A DNA stretch of 64,000 bases from Bifidobacterium scardovii JCM 12489 = DSM 13734 (GTDB lineage: Bacteria > Actinomycetota > Actinomycetes > Actinomycetales > Bifidobacteriaceae), in NCBI RefSeq assembly GCF_001042635.1, contig NZ_AP012331.1, forward strand, positions 2,666,001 through 2,730,000. Reading direction: 5' to 3'. Within the stretch, counting starts at the first letter, position 1, and the number at the start of each line of letters is the position of its first letter. Under the pieces are notes generated by a model. That model was not told the DNA's origin, did no database searches, and was given only the letters and a program-made list of their open reading frames with translations. The translations under genes were made by a program, and so were the position numbers. Shown here one piece after another: positions 52,482-60,898 of this stretch.

Positions 52482-53927
52482 ATGTCGGTTGCAACTGCTG
52501 ATGCCTCAACCACCATTGAGGAGAAACCCCCATTCAAGAAGACCGAGCCTATGGCCTACGCCATGGGTGACATTGGCAACGGCTTCTATTTCCAGCTGGT
52601 CACCAACTACGCGCTGATCTACATGACCGATGCCCTGGGCATCAACCCGCTGTGGGCCGGCTGGATCATCTTCGTCGGCAAGCTCATCTCCGCGTTCACC
52701 GATTTCGGCACCGGCGTCTGGGCCGACAACGCCCCGTTGCGCGAGGACGGCCGCTACCACTGGTTCGTGCGCACCCTGCGCTACCCGCTGATGGCCGTCA
52801 TCATCCTGACCTTCCTGCCGTTCGTCTCCAGCTGGCCCATGGCAGCCCGCGTCATTTACATGGCCGTGATCTACATCCTCGGCGTGGCCTGCTACTCCGC
52901 GACCTCCGCCCCGTACGGCTCCTTCGCCTCCGTCTCCACCCCGGTCGTCAAGCACCGTGACGAGATGGCTGCGGGCCGTGGCTTCGGTTCCACCGCCGGC
53001 GGCATCATCGTGACCTTCATCCTGCCGCTCGTGATGTACACCACCGTCAAGGACTCCACCGGCGCCGACAAGAAGATCCTCAACGGCCCGGTCCTGATCT
53101 GGGTCGCCATCATCTTCGCCATCCTGCTGTGGGTCTGCTACCAGATCACCCTCAAGGGCACCGTCGAGCGCATCCGCGTGGATAAGAAGGAGAAGGCCGA
53201 TCGCGTCCCGCTGCTCAAGTCCCTCAAGTACATGTTCTCCAACCGCGCCATGGTGGCCCTGATGCTCGCCGCCCTGCTGCTCATCTTCGCCCAGATGTTC
53301 GCCGGCGCCGTGAACTCCTACCTGTACAAGGACTACTTCGAGAACACCGGCGCCCTGGCCATCCTGGCCGTGCAGAACGTGCCGGTCCTGATCGTGGCCC
53401 CGTTCGTTCCCGCCATCTGCGACAAGTACGGCAAGAAGCTCGTCTGCGGCGTGCTGCTGATCTTCACCTGCGTGGTGTACGTGGTCATGTTCTTCATGCA
53501 CATCACCAACCCGTACGTGTTCGTGGTCATGTCCATCGTCGCCATCTTCGGCAACGGCGTGTTCGGCCTGATGGTCTGGAGCTTCATCACCGATATCATC
53601 GATGACATCCAGGTCAAGACCCACACCCGTGAGGACGGCACCGTGTACACCGGCTACATGTTCGCCCGCAAGATCGGCCAGGCCCTCTCCGGCCTGCTGC
53701 CCGCCGTGGTGCTCGCCGCGACCGGCTACGTGACCGCCACCTCCGGCGAGGCCGTGCGCCAGTCCGTCGAGACCCTGAACAACATCTACGGCGTCGCCAC
53801 CCTGGCCCCGGCCATCGGCAACGGCCTGATCGCCCTGATCCTGCTGTGCTTCTACCCGCTGTCCGGCGAGATCTCCAAGAAGAACGCCGCGATCCTCGAA
53901 GAGCGCCGCGCCAAGGGTGAGATGTGA
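52482..53927 (+). CDS. GPH-family sugar:cation symporter
   Basis: 481 aa, twelve membrane segments. Family blocks: MAYAMGDIGNGFYFQLVTNY, KLISAFTDFGTGVWADNAPL and the later FGLMVWSFITDIIDDIQVKT and TGYMFARKIGQALSGLLPAV. GPH (MelB-like) carriers take up glycosides and galactosides with H+ or Na+. It is divergent from the GH30 gene, which probably cleaves the imported sugar. AAGAAAGGA precedes the ATG. Codon use is strongly biased, a sign of high expression. Confidence 0.93.
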   Translation: MSVATADASTTIEEKPPFKKTEPMAYAMGDIGNGFYFQLVTNYALIYMTDALGINPLWAGWIIFVGKLISAFTDFGTGVWADNAPLREDGRYHWFVRTLRYPLMAVIILTFLPFVSSWPMAARVIYMAVIYILGVACYSATSAPYGSFASVSTPVVKHRDEMAAGRGFGSTAGGIIVTFILPLVMYTTVKDSTGADKKILNGPVLIWVAIIFAILLWVCYQITLKGTVERIRVDKKEKADRVPLLKSLKYMFSNRAMVALMLAALLLIFAQMFAGAVNSYLYKDYFENTGALAILAVQNVPVLIVAPFVPAICDKYGKKLVCGVLLIFTCVVYVVMFFMHITNPYVFVVMSIVAIFGNGVFGLMVWSFITDIIDDIQVKTHTREDGTVYTGYMFARKIGQALSGLLPAVVLAATGYVTATSGEAVRQSVETLNNIYGVATLAPAIGNGLIALILLCFYPLSGEISKKNAAILEERRAKGEM

Positions 53928-54058
53928 TGAGCACCCTGCTCGCCGCCGCTAGCGCTGCGGCCCTGCCGGCCGGCCTGCAGCACGGGTTGTCCCTGCTGCT
54001 GCTCGCCGCGCTGGTCACGGTAGCCACCCTTGCGGTCAACTACCTCAAGCGCCGCTAG
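53927..54058 (+). CDS. 43-aa single-span membrane protein coupled to the GPH transporter
   Basis: The ATG shares one base with the transporter stop (TGATG). The product starts MSTLLAAASAAALPAGLQHG, has one hydrophobic span (LSLLLLAALVTVATLAV) and ends NYLKRR, so the C-terminus should face the cytoplasm. A strong terminator follows 14 bp later. Size, coupling and topology suit an accessory subunit of the transporter. Confidence 0.65.
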   Translation: MSTLLAAASAAALPAGLQHGLSLLLLAALVTVATLAVNYLKRR

Positions 54059-54071
54059 TAGTGCGATCCGC

Positions 54072-54126
54072 ATAACGCGATTGGCCCGCTTCCCGTTGTT
54101 ACGGGGAGCGGGCCAATCGCGTTATA
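54072..54126 (+). terminator. terminator after the GPH transporter operon
   Basis: A long stem, TAACGCGATTGGCCCGCT and its complement, with an inner CCCG/CGGG and a small loop; GC-rich and perfect over about 18 bp. Confidence 0.85.
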
Positions 54127-54417
54127 GGGAGGCATTCCGGCCACGCCGGCACCGGCGAATTAATGACGCAGGATTGGTATTCTGCATCATTAATTCATTG
54201 ATTTAATGATGGCTCCCCTCCATGAGGGGAGCTGTCGGCGTAGCCGACTGAGGGGGAGCGCATACGAATCGGCTTGATTGAGGCGCTCTCGGAATCCTCC
54301 CCTCAGGCCGCTACGCGGCCAGCTCCCCTCAAAGAGGGGAGCCAGCATAGTACATGAACTTATGACGCAGAACACCAGCTCGGGCTCACCGCCACTGCAT
54401 CAGCGCCAGGCCCCACA
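54127..54417. other. intergenic region with two palindromic repeats
   Basis: No gene. Two repeats of the GGCTCCCCTC family lie at 54211-54259 and 54297-54344, in the same order of parts. Confidence 0.8.
54211..54344. repeat. pair of dispersed palindromic repeats
   Basis: First unit: GGCTCCCCTCCATGAGGGGA, stem TCGGCGTAGCCGA, TGAGGGGGAGC. Second: CCTCCCCTCAG, stem GGCCGCTACGCGGCC, then GCTCCCCTCAAAGAGGGGAG. Confidence 0.88.
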
Positions 54418-55380
54418 TCAGGCGGCCCTCAGCCGGCCGAAGGCGACGCCGATATGGCCACCGGACTCGATCAGCTTCGCCGCGGACCGCTGCAGGCTGG
54501 TACGCCGCGGCAACCGATCGACCGGCAGGTCGCTGCGGCCGAAGACGAAGAAACTCCCCTCATCCGAAGCGGCGTTGACATGCAGCACCTCGAAATCGCC
54601 GGCGAAGGCGAGGATACGCGACCCCGGCCGCAGCATCGCGTGCACGGCCGGCGAGAGCAACCACGTTTCGGTGACCATCGGAGCCGCGGCCCATTGCGGG
54701 TAGTACCGGGCGAAGAATTCGCGGGCCATGCGGTAGCTGGCATGGGTGCGCTCGGGGTCCAGATCCGCGTCCGAGGGGATGTGGATGTGCAGCAGGCACG
54801 TTCCCGCCGGGAACGGGCAGGCGGCCTCGTTGCCCTCGCCGCCGTCGCCGCCGGAGGGAGTCTCCGGCGCCCCGTCGCCCCAGGTGCCGTCCGACACCGC
54901 CATCTCGAAGTTGAGCATGCCGATGCGGTACTGGCGCCCGCTGGTGTACTGGCCGCACCACCAGCTGCGGTCGAACAGCACGTCGCCGTAAGCGGCGATG
55001 CGTTCGCCCATGAACAGGGACATATTCGCCATCGTCGCCGCGAACACGTCCCGGCCGATGCCTCTCGGCACGTAAACCGTCTCCCACGTGCGCAGCGCCG
55101 CCTCCAGATACACGGCGAGCACGGTCACGGCGGTATCCGGCGCGGTCACGAACACGTTGGGGATGCCGGTGCGGGCCAGCAGCTCCTTCGACGCGGCCTG
55201 GGACTGCGCGTAGTCGCCGCAGGATAGCGGCTCCACATAGCGCCGCAGTTCCGCGAGACCGCTGGATCGCGGCTCGGCGTACACGCCGGCCAGCGCGTCG
55301 ACGGCACGCTGCGGCATACGGATCTCCTCGCACAACGAGCGCACCGGCGCCCACCGCGGATCGGTAATGGTCGCTGCCAT
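54418..55380 (-). CDS. GNAT-like acyltransferase-domain protein (DUF5596 type)
   Basis: 320 aa, soluble. Start MAATITDPRWAPVRSLCEEI has AAAGGAG upstream. Recognisable blocks: VFVTAPDTAVTVLAVYLEAA, GIGRDVFAATMANMSLFMGE, WWCGQYTSGRQYRIGMLNFE and HIHIPSDADLDPERTHASYR. Members next to glycoside hydrolases are annotated as acyltransferase-domain proteins; the substrate is unknown. It is the third gene of the run GH42 - DUF4091 - acyltransferase (31-bp gap), suggesting that the target glycan or its product is acylated or deacylated. Confidence 0.7.
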   Translation of the reverse strand: MAATITDPRWAPVRSLCEEIRMPQRAVDALAGVYAEPRSSGLAELRRYVEPLSCGDYAQSQAASKELLARTGIPNVFVTAPDTAVTVLAVYLEAALRTWETVYVPRGIGRDVFAATMANMSLFMGERIAAYGDVLFDRSWWCGQYTSGRQYRIGMLNFEMAVSDGTWGDGAPETPSGGDGGEGNEAACPFPAGTCLLHIHIPSDADLDPERTHASYRMAREFFARYYPQWAAAPMVTETWLLSPAVHAMLRPGSRILAFAGDFEVLHVNAASDEGSFFVFGRSDLPVDRLPRRTSLQRSAAKLIESGGHIGVAFGRLRAA

Positions 55381-55411
55381 GGCAACTCCTTTGTCTGTTA
55401 TGCTCATATGC

Positions 55412-57142
55412 TCAATGCCGCGAAGAGGCTCGAGAAGAGCCGGCATGCCGCTCGATCGCCGCATCGACGGCGGCGCGCCGGCCCAGCAGCCATGCGGCGC
55501 TGTGCGGGTAACGCGCGAAGGCCAACGGCTCGTCGAGGCCCTCGTTCAGCAGCGCCAGCACGCGTTCCCGACCGACCAGCGATTCGAGCAGCCGGCAGGC
55601 ACGCAGGTCGTTGAGCGCCTCCTCCATCACCATCATGCGGATCGACTCCTCCGGCTCGCCGCCCGGCCCCGGGTAGACCAGGAACGCGTCGCCGGCCGGG
55701 AACCCCTCCGGCGTGCCCGGTTCGACGTACGGATTGATCGGGCGCAGCGAGAACTGCGTGTTGTAGAAATTGAAGCCCCAGTGCAGGAAACCGGCGAGAT
55801 CATAGGCGTACAGCAGGAACCCGAGCACGCGGTTGCGGTACGAAGGCATCGCCATGAACCGATTCGGCACATCGGTGGTCTGCGCGCAGCAATAGTAGGT
55901 CCACAATCCCGGCACATGTGCGGCGACGAACGGCTCGATCGCGTCGTCGGCGGGAATCGGATGCTCGCACGCGCCGCTGTCGTAAAACTCGATATGGCTC
56001 AGCGCATCCATGATCCGGTAGTCGCCAAGATACGGCGACACCACGGCCTTGGCGGCCAGATACGAGTCGAGGTTGTCCGCCGTGGGCTCGTCGGAGACAT
56101 GGAACACGGTGCTCCCGGCGATGCCGAGACGATGGAGTTCGCGATCCAGCTCCGGCAGGAACGCGGCCAGGAATTCGGGGTATTCGCTTGCGGGATCGGC
56201 TGCGGCGGTGGACCAGCCGAACACCTTGCGCTCGACGCCGTCCACCGTGGCGACGATCTTCGGGCAGCGCTCCGCGCCCCACTGCGTGAACAGGTGGCTC
56301 ATCTCGAACCGGCTGATGCCCGCGGCCTGGCACATCGCCACCCAACGCTCCAGCAGGGCAAAGTCGAACGACCACGCGCCATTCGTCCGCCGTACGCCGA
56401 CCAGCTGCGTGGTCGGGCGTTCCCCGCCGACCACAGTGTCGAGCGGCGGCGTGAACAGCGGCGTGTAGATCATGGTGACCCCGCGCTTGGCCGTAAGCCG
56501 CACGAACCGCTCGACGATGCGCCAATGCTCCTCGCTCCACACCGGCACCCCGTACCACTGCGCCAGACAGTCGGCGTACAGCCATTCGGTGTGTTCCAGT
56601 TCCAGCTCCGGCAGGCGCGCGCCGATACGGCGGACAGAAACGCCGACCGATGCCACGCGGCGCCCGTCGCGGTCCTCGGCGGCGAATTCTAGCTCGCCGT
56701 TCCACGTCGCGGGATCGTCCTCCTCGGGAAGGTCGATATCGACCCACAGCGATTGCCACCGGGCGGGCAGGAACGCGACATATCCGCCGGCGTCCTGCAG
56801 CAGGTCGGGGTACAGTCCGGGCCGGTCGGACAGATAAGCGCCGTCATCGGCGTTCGGATAGGCGGCGAATTCGACCGGCACATCGCGTACGGCGCGGATA
56901 TGCACGGATTCGGCCGGAACGCCCGGCAGCCCGCTCCGCACCGCGATGCGAGCGACGTGCTCGTTGGCGCCACACCCGCGCAGCTCCTCCGCAGCGCCCT
57001 CAAGGCGGAAGGCCAGCTGGAACGACACGGTCTCCCCCGCCAATCCCGTCACCGGACCGTCAATGCGGTTCATCCCCGGCTCACCGCCATCCGGCAGTAT
57101 CTTGTCCAGGGAACTGATGGGAATCATGCGATACGTCACCAT
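55412..57142 (-). CDS. DUF4091 protein, probable glycosidase-like enzyme
   Basis: 576 aa. N-terminal beta-sandwich (ISSLDKILPDGGEPGMNRID, SFQLAFRLEGAAEEL) and a barrel-like part with HTEWLYADCLAQWYGVPVWS, VFHVSDEPTADNLDSYLAAK and CEHPIPADDAIEPFVAAHVP. The DEPTxxN segment resembles catalytic acid positions of retaining glycosidases and is conserved in DUF4091. The tail FLHWGFNFYNTQFSLRPINP, EGFPAGDAFLVYPGPGGEPE is typical. The activity is unknown. It lies between GH42 and the acyltransferase gene. Confidence 0.8.
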   Translation of the reverse strand: MVTYRMIPISSLDKILPDGGEPGMNRIDGPVTGLAGETVSFQLAFRLEGAAEELRGCGANEHVARIAVRSGLPGVPAESVHIRAVRDVPVEFAAYPNADDGAYLSDRPGLYPDLLQDAGGYVAFLPARWQSLWVDIDLPEEDDPATWNGELEFAAEDRDGRRVASVGVSVRRIGARLPELELEHTEWLYADCLAQWYGVPVWSEEHWRIVERFVRLTAKRGVTMIYTPLFTPPLDTVVGGERPTTQLVGVRRTNGAWSFDFALLERWVAMCQAAGISRFEMSHLFTQWGAERCPKIVATVDGVERKVFGWSTAAADPASEYPEFLAAFLPELDRELHRLGIAGSTVFHVSDEPTADNLDSYLAAKAVVSPYLGDYRIMDALSHIEFYDSGACEHPIPADDAIEPFVAAHVPGLWTYYCCAQTTDVPNRFMAMPSYRNRVLGFLLYAYDLAGFLHWGFNFYNTQFSLRPINPYVEPGTPEGFPAGDAFLVYPGPGGEPEESIRMMVMEEALNDLRACRLLESLVGRERVLALLNEGLDEPLAFARYPHSAAWLLGRRAAVDAAIERHAGSSRASSRH

Positions 57143-57340
57143 GCAAACGATCCTTTCCCGACGCGATGGCGTCTTCCACGCCGCGCCGCGTCACCCTTCT
57201 CCGCGGCGGAGCCGCTACGGCGCCGACTCTGACCTCAACGCCATCGTCTCGGTACCGCCACTATTTTGTAAACAACCTTTACCTATAGTAGAACGAGCAG
57301 GCGTAATCGGCACGCCAACGCGCCGAGGCGCCGCATTCTT

Positions 57341-57468
57341 CTTAGGCATATTGCTCATTTCTTAGGCATGTCCCCTCCGAGACCATCCCTGAGAAACCCG
57401 GCATTTCAAGGCCTGCCGATCGACGGTCTTTCCGAGAACGTGCCTAAGAAATGAACAATGTGCCTAAG
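57341..57468. repeat. 128-bp element with 30-bp terminal inverted repeats
   Basis: The left end CTTAGGCATATTGCTCATTT continues CTTAGGCATG; the right end is its complement with 3 mismatches in 30. Each arm itself contains CTTAGGCA twice. No reading frame inside. Confidence 0.85.
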
Positions 57469-57521
57469 TCTTGGCTCCGTTGGACCGCGCCAATCCCGCG
57501 CCGATAATGTATTGGCGATGT

Positions 57522-57571
57522 CTGGCTCCCCTCTTCGAGGGGAGCTGGCCGCGAAGCGGGCTGAGGGGAGC
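57522..57571. repeat. dispersed palindromic repeat
   Basis: TGGCTCCCCTCTTCGAGGGG, stem GGCCGCGAAGCGGGC, TGAGGGGAGC. Confidence 0.88.
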
Positions 57572-57793
57572 ATTCCCGCAAACACCCGAATCAGGTCGGA
57601 TCATTTCGATCCCCTCAAGGAAGGGAGCCGGACATAGCGGACGAATCAACGGCGCGGGGCGCTAGTTGAGGTCCGGCCAGTACCAGCACAGGGGCAGCGG
57701 GAACCAGCCGGCCGGCGTGACGGGCAGATCACGGCGGCATCGGGGCGCACGTATCCGCACGCCTCCGAGCCGCCGCACCACCGCGCTATCGCG

Positions 57794-59908
57794 TCAGGCC
57801 TCGGCGAGCACCGCGACGCCCCACGCGCCGAGTTCCACGGTTTGCCGCGGTTCGGCATCCGGATCCAGCAGGGCGCGGCACGGCACCGGCAGCGTGATCT
57901 CGTCGGGCTGCCAGCTCCAGTTGAACAGGAAGTGCAGCCGGGTGCCGGCCTCGTTCACCGCCGAGGAATGGGTGACCGCGGCATGGCCGGCGAGCGCCGA
58001 CGTCCACACGCCGGCCGGGCACGCATAGTCGATCACCGACGCGGCGAGCGCCGTGTTCGGCATCGTGCCGACGACCGTGACCCGGCCGCCGCCGACGACA
58101 TGGCTGGTAATCAGCGGGAACTGGCCGAAGTGCGGGTGATCGGAAGTCGCCAGGATCTCGCACCCCTCCGGGCGCAGGCAGTCGATCCACCGCGTGGCGG
58201 CCGCCCCTTCGCGCAGCGCCATCGCGCCGGCGCGGGCCGGCACGTCGTCCACCAGATTCGAGAATTCCTGGTACGATGCCCCGGCGAGGTCGCGCAGGTG
58301 CGCCGGCTTGGTCTGCTCGCGGGCGCAGGCCAGATCGTCGGCGTAGGCGGTGCGCGGACCGAGGATCAGGTGACCGCCGGCCGTGACGTACTGGCGCATC
58401 CACGAGAGCGCCGCGTCCGAGCACACGTACACGCCGGCCGCCACCAGCACCGGATGCGTGCGCGAGAACCGATCGGGCTCGATCAGCATCGCGCCGTCGT
58501 CCGGGTCGACCAGCTGCTCGTCCTGCACGATGCGCACCTGGCGGCCGGACGCGAACGCGCCGTCGTAGAACGCGCGGAAGGTGTCGTCGAAGGCCATCGG
58601 GTTGCGGCCGCCGCCCTGCGCGGACTGCACATGCGGCTGGTATTCCAGCCCCCAGCGGGATTGGACCGAATACAGCATCGTCACGTCGTAGTCGGGTTTC
58701 AGGCCGATCACCACGCTTCCGGCACGCTCCAGGTCCTCGCCCAGCTGCGCGAGCTCGGTGTAGACACGGCCCGGCTCGCCGTCATGCGGCAGCACCGCGC
58801 CCCAGTAGGTTTCGGTGCCGTAGTGCAGCTGGCGCCAATGCCAGTACTCGACCATCTCCGCGCCGCGCGAGACGAACTGCCAACCGACCTGGCGCCACTG
58901 GCCGTGGAATCCCGGATAGTTGACGAAGGGTTCGCCGATGGGGCCACCGTCAGTTTCCAGCACGTAGTACGGCGCCTGCTTGAGCGAATAGGTGCGGTCG
59001 CCCATCATGGCCGGGGCCGAGGCTCCGCTGTACGCCCAGCTGTTGCCCTGGATCTTCGGTTCGGGCATCGCCAGCCCGTCCTGCATCTGGTAGTACGGGT
59101 CCGATCCGGCGACGTCGAGCAAGCGGGCCGATTTCGCCTCGTCGAGCGCGTACCGGCCGAGCGCGTAGTTCACGGTGATGAACTGGCCGTCGCGCCGCAG
59201 ATCGGCGATCATGTCGCTCTGCCACGCCAGCATCTCGTCGGTCAGCTCGGCCTGATAGCGCCGCCATTCGAGATCGTACTGCGGCTGCGCGTTGCTCTCC
59301 GGCTGCCACAGGTCGTTCCAGTCCGACAGCCCGTGGGACCAGTACACCAACCCCCACGCCTTGTTCAGCCGCTCCACCGTGCCGTAGCGGCGGCGCAGCC
59401 AGTTCTTGAATCCCTCGAACGCGCTCGGCGAATCGTTTTCGGCGACGCCGGGCTCGTTGTGCAGCTGCCAGCCGACCACCGCCGGGTGGTCGCGGTACCG
59501 TTCCACGATCTTGCGGCAGATGCGCTCGGCGAAGAACCGGAACCCCGGATGGTTGTAGTTGTGCTCCTCGCGCCCGCCGAAGCCGCGGCGCACGCCCCAG
59601 CTGCTCTGCAGCGCGATGTCGAGGTACTGCCGGGCCATCCACATCGGTATCGCGTAGGTCGGCAGGCCGATCACCGCGTCGATGCCATTGACATGGGCGG
59701 CGTCCAGCACCGGAGCGAGCCAGTCGAGATCGAATTTGCCCTCCTCCGGCTCCCACCTGGACCAGACGCTCTCCCCCACGCGGATCAGGTTCATATGCGC
59801 CTCGCGCATCAGCCGCATGTCCTCGTCGAGATGGTCGGTCGGTTCGTATTCGCGGTAGTAGGCCGCCCCGAACATCACATGGTCCGGCCGCTTCACGGTA
59901 TCGCCCAT
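57794..59908 (-). CDS. GH42 beta-galactosidase
   Basis: 704 aa, no signal peptide. GH42 order: MFGAAYYREYEPTDHLDEDM, MRLMREAHMNLIRVGESVWS, acid/base Glu in GWQLHNEPGVAEND (near 151), nucleophile Glu in YYVLETDGGPIGEP (near 318), then the trimerisation domain (RTYADDLA-like region) and the small C-terminal domain. The ATG at 59908 follows AAAGGAG by 5 nt; ATG 59911 is adjacent. It opens the run GH42 - DUF4091 - acyltransferase, although a 650-bp repeat-rich gap follows it. Confidence 0.93.
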   Translation of the reverse strand: MGDTVKRPDHVMFGAAYYREYEPTDHLDEDMRLMREAHMNLIRVGESVWSRWEPEEGKFDLDWLAPVLDAAHVNGIDAVIGLPTYAIPMWMARQYLDIALQSSWGVRRGFGGREEHNYNHPGFRFFAERICRKIVERYRDHPAVVGWQLHNEPGVAENDSPSAFEGFKNWLRRRYGTVERLNKAWGLVYWSHGLSDWNDLWQPESNAQPQYDLEWRRYQAELTDEMLAWQSDMIADLRRDGQFITVNYALGRYALDEAKSARLLDVAGSDPYYQMQDGLAMPEPKIQGNSWAYSGASAPAMMGDRTYSLKQAPYYVLETDGGPIGEPFVNYPGFHGQWRQVGWQFVSRGAEMVEYWHWRQLHYGTETYWGAVLPHDGEPGRVYTELAQLGEDLERAGSVVIGLKPDYDVTMLYSVQSRWGLEYQPHVQSAQGGGRNPMAFDDTFRAFYDGAFASGRQVRIVQDEQLVDPDDGAMLIEPDRFSRTHPVLVAAGVYVCSDAALSWMRQYVTAGGHLILGPRTAYADDLACAREQTKPAHLRDLAGASYQEFSNLVDDVPARAGAMALREGAAATRWIDCLRPEGCEILATSDHPHFGQFPLITSHVVGGGRVTVVGTMPNTALAASVIDYACPAGVWTSALAGHAAVTHSSAVNEAGTRLHFLFNWSWQPDEITLPVPCRALLDPDAEPRQTVELGAWGVAVLAEA

Positions 59909-60197
59909 CATTGCTCCTTTGCTCGAAGACCCACTAGTACATCGTTGCACATCGGCATGACCGTTCCGGGCTGCTTGGCATGCAGCCCGGAGTCATCCAA
60001 CACATTGTCCACAACACGCCCGGCGCACCCACCGTTCGACCACATGGCCCGGATCGAGTGGACGACGGCCACGCTTATTCCGTATGGTCTAGCCATCGAT
60101 TTCGGCACAACCCGCCAAAGGAGATCACATGATCCAGGAAGACCACTCAGCAATGCAGGCGCGCCACGGAGCATCTCTCCACAACAGACGACATACA

Positions 60198-60215
60198 GTA
60201 CAATATTTTGTACAA
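60198..60215 (+). promoter_or_regulatory. YefM-type operator
   Basis: AGTACAATATTTTGTACAA: the palindrome TTGTACAA with a second, imperfect AGTACAAT half-site. E. coli YefM-YoeB autorepression uses TGTACA-cored palindromes of the same design. Confidence 0.75.
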
Positions 60216-60242
60216 GATATGCCTCAGTGGACGGAGAACATG

Positions 60243-60509
60243 ATGGTGCAGGCAGTGTCGTACAGCGCATTCAGGAACAACCTCAAGTCGTATATGCGCA
60301 AAGTCAACGAAGACGCCGATACGCTGATGGTCACCAATATCGATCCGAATGACAACGTGGTGGTCATGAGCGTTCGGGATTATGACTCGCTGATGGAGAT
60401 GCTGCGGATCCATCAGAATCCCTATCTGCGGGACAAGATCGCACAGGGCTTGGAACAGGCCCGTCAGGGAAGCGTTCTCCCACATGACCTCATCGACCCG
60501 GAGGACTAA
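60243..60509 (+). CDS. yefM: antitoxin of the Phd/YefM family
   Basis: 88 aa: MVQAVSYSAFRNNLKSYMRK is the DNA-binding N-terminus, then VVVMSVRDYDSLMEMLRIHQ; the C-terminal part would wrap the toxin. It should neutralise YoeB and autorepress through the operator just upstream. GGAG precedes the ATG by 6 nt. The frame is open upstream to an ATG at 60129 that has an even better ribosome site (AAAGGAG), giving a 38-aa extension that would read through the operator; this looks like a stray 5' end from another gene. Confidence 0.9.
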   Translation: MVQAVSYSAFRNNLKSYMRKVNEDADTLMVTNIDPNDNVVVMSVRDYDSLMEMLRIHQNPYLRDKIAQGLEQARQGSVLPHDLIDPED

Positions 60510-60511
60510 TA

Positions 60512-60769
60512 ATGCTGGTGTGCTGGGCCGACGATGCTTGGAATGACTACTTATACTGGCAAGCCCAGGACAGGAAAACGCTCAAGCGCACCAACGCCCT
60601 GATCCGAGACGCGCTGCGAGATCCCCACGAGGGCATCGGCAAACCCGAACCGCTCAAATGGATGTTCGACGGCGCCTGGTCACGCCGCATCGACGCCGCC
60701 AACCGATTGATCTATACGGTCGAAGGCGAGCGCCTGTGCATTCTCTCCGCAAAGGACCACTATCAATGA
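60512..60769 (+). CDS. yoeB: YoeB-type ribosome-dependent mRNA interferase toxin
   Basis: 85 aa, the family length. RelE-fold blocks: WADDAWNDYLYWQAQDRKTL, GIGKPEPLKWMFDGAWSRRI and the end LCILSAKDHYQ. Expected catalytic residues, the Glu of GKPEPL, the Arg pair of WSRRI and the near-terminal His, are present, so the toxin appears functional. It starts 2 bp after the antitoxin stop. Confidence 0.94.
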   Translation: MLVCWADDAWNDYLYWQAQDRKTLKRTNALIRDALRDPHEGIGKPEPLKWMFDGAWSRRIDAANRLIYTVEGERLCILSAKDHYQ

Positions 60770-60802
60770 ACAGCCTGACGCATCCGGCGCCGCCCAGCGA
60801 CG

Positions 60803-60860
60803 AGTCCTGAGATTCTTGGCACGCGAATCGCCTGATTCGCGTGCCAAGAATCTCAGGACT
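60803..60860. terminator. perfect 27-bp hairpin between yoeB and the epimerase gene
   Basis: AGTCCTGAGATTCTTGGCAC... (60803-60829) pairs without mismatch with 60834-60860 around a GCCT loop. It lies between convergent genes and probably ends both transcripts; it is longer than a normal terminator stem. Confidence 0.8.
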
Positions 60861-60898
60861 CCATGGCCGTGTCGGCGCAAAGGCGGGACAACCGCCAA

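Larger units (their letters stand above)
57143..57793. other. intergenic region with three repeat elements
   Basis: No gene in about 650 bp. It contains a 128-bp element with 30-bp inverted ends (57341-57468), a two-hairpin GGCTCCCCTC repeat (57522-57571), and a CCCCTCAAGGAAGGGAG hairpin (about 57612-57630). Confidence 0.8.

Noticed and set aside
57842..60352. 836-codon plus-strand frame opposite GH42
   Set aside because: Antisense of a GC-rich enzyme gene; composition is non-protein-like.
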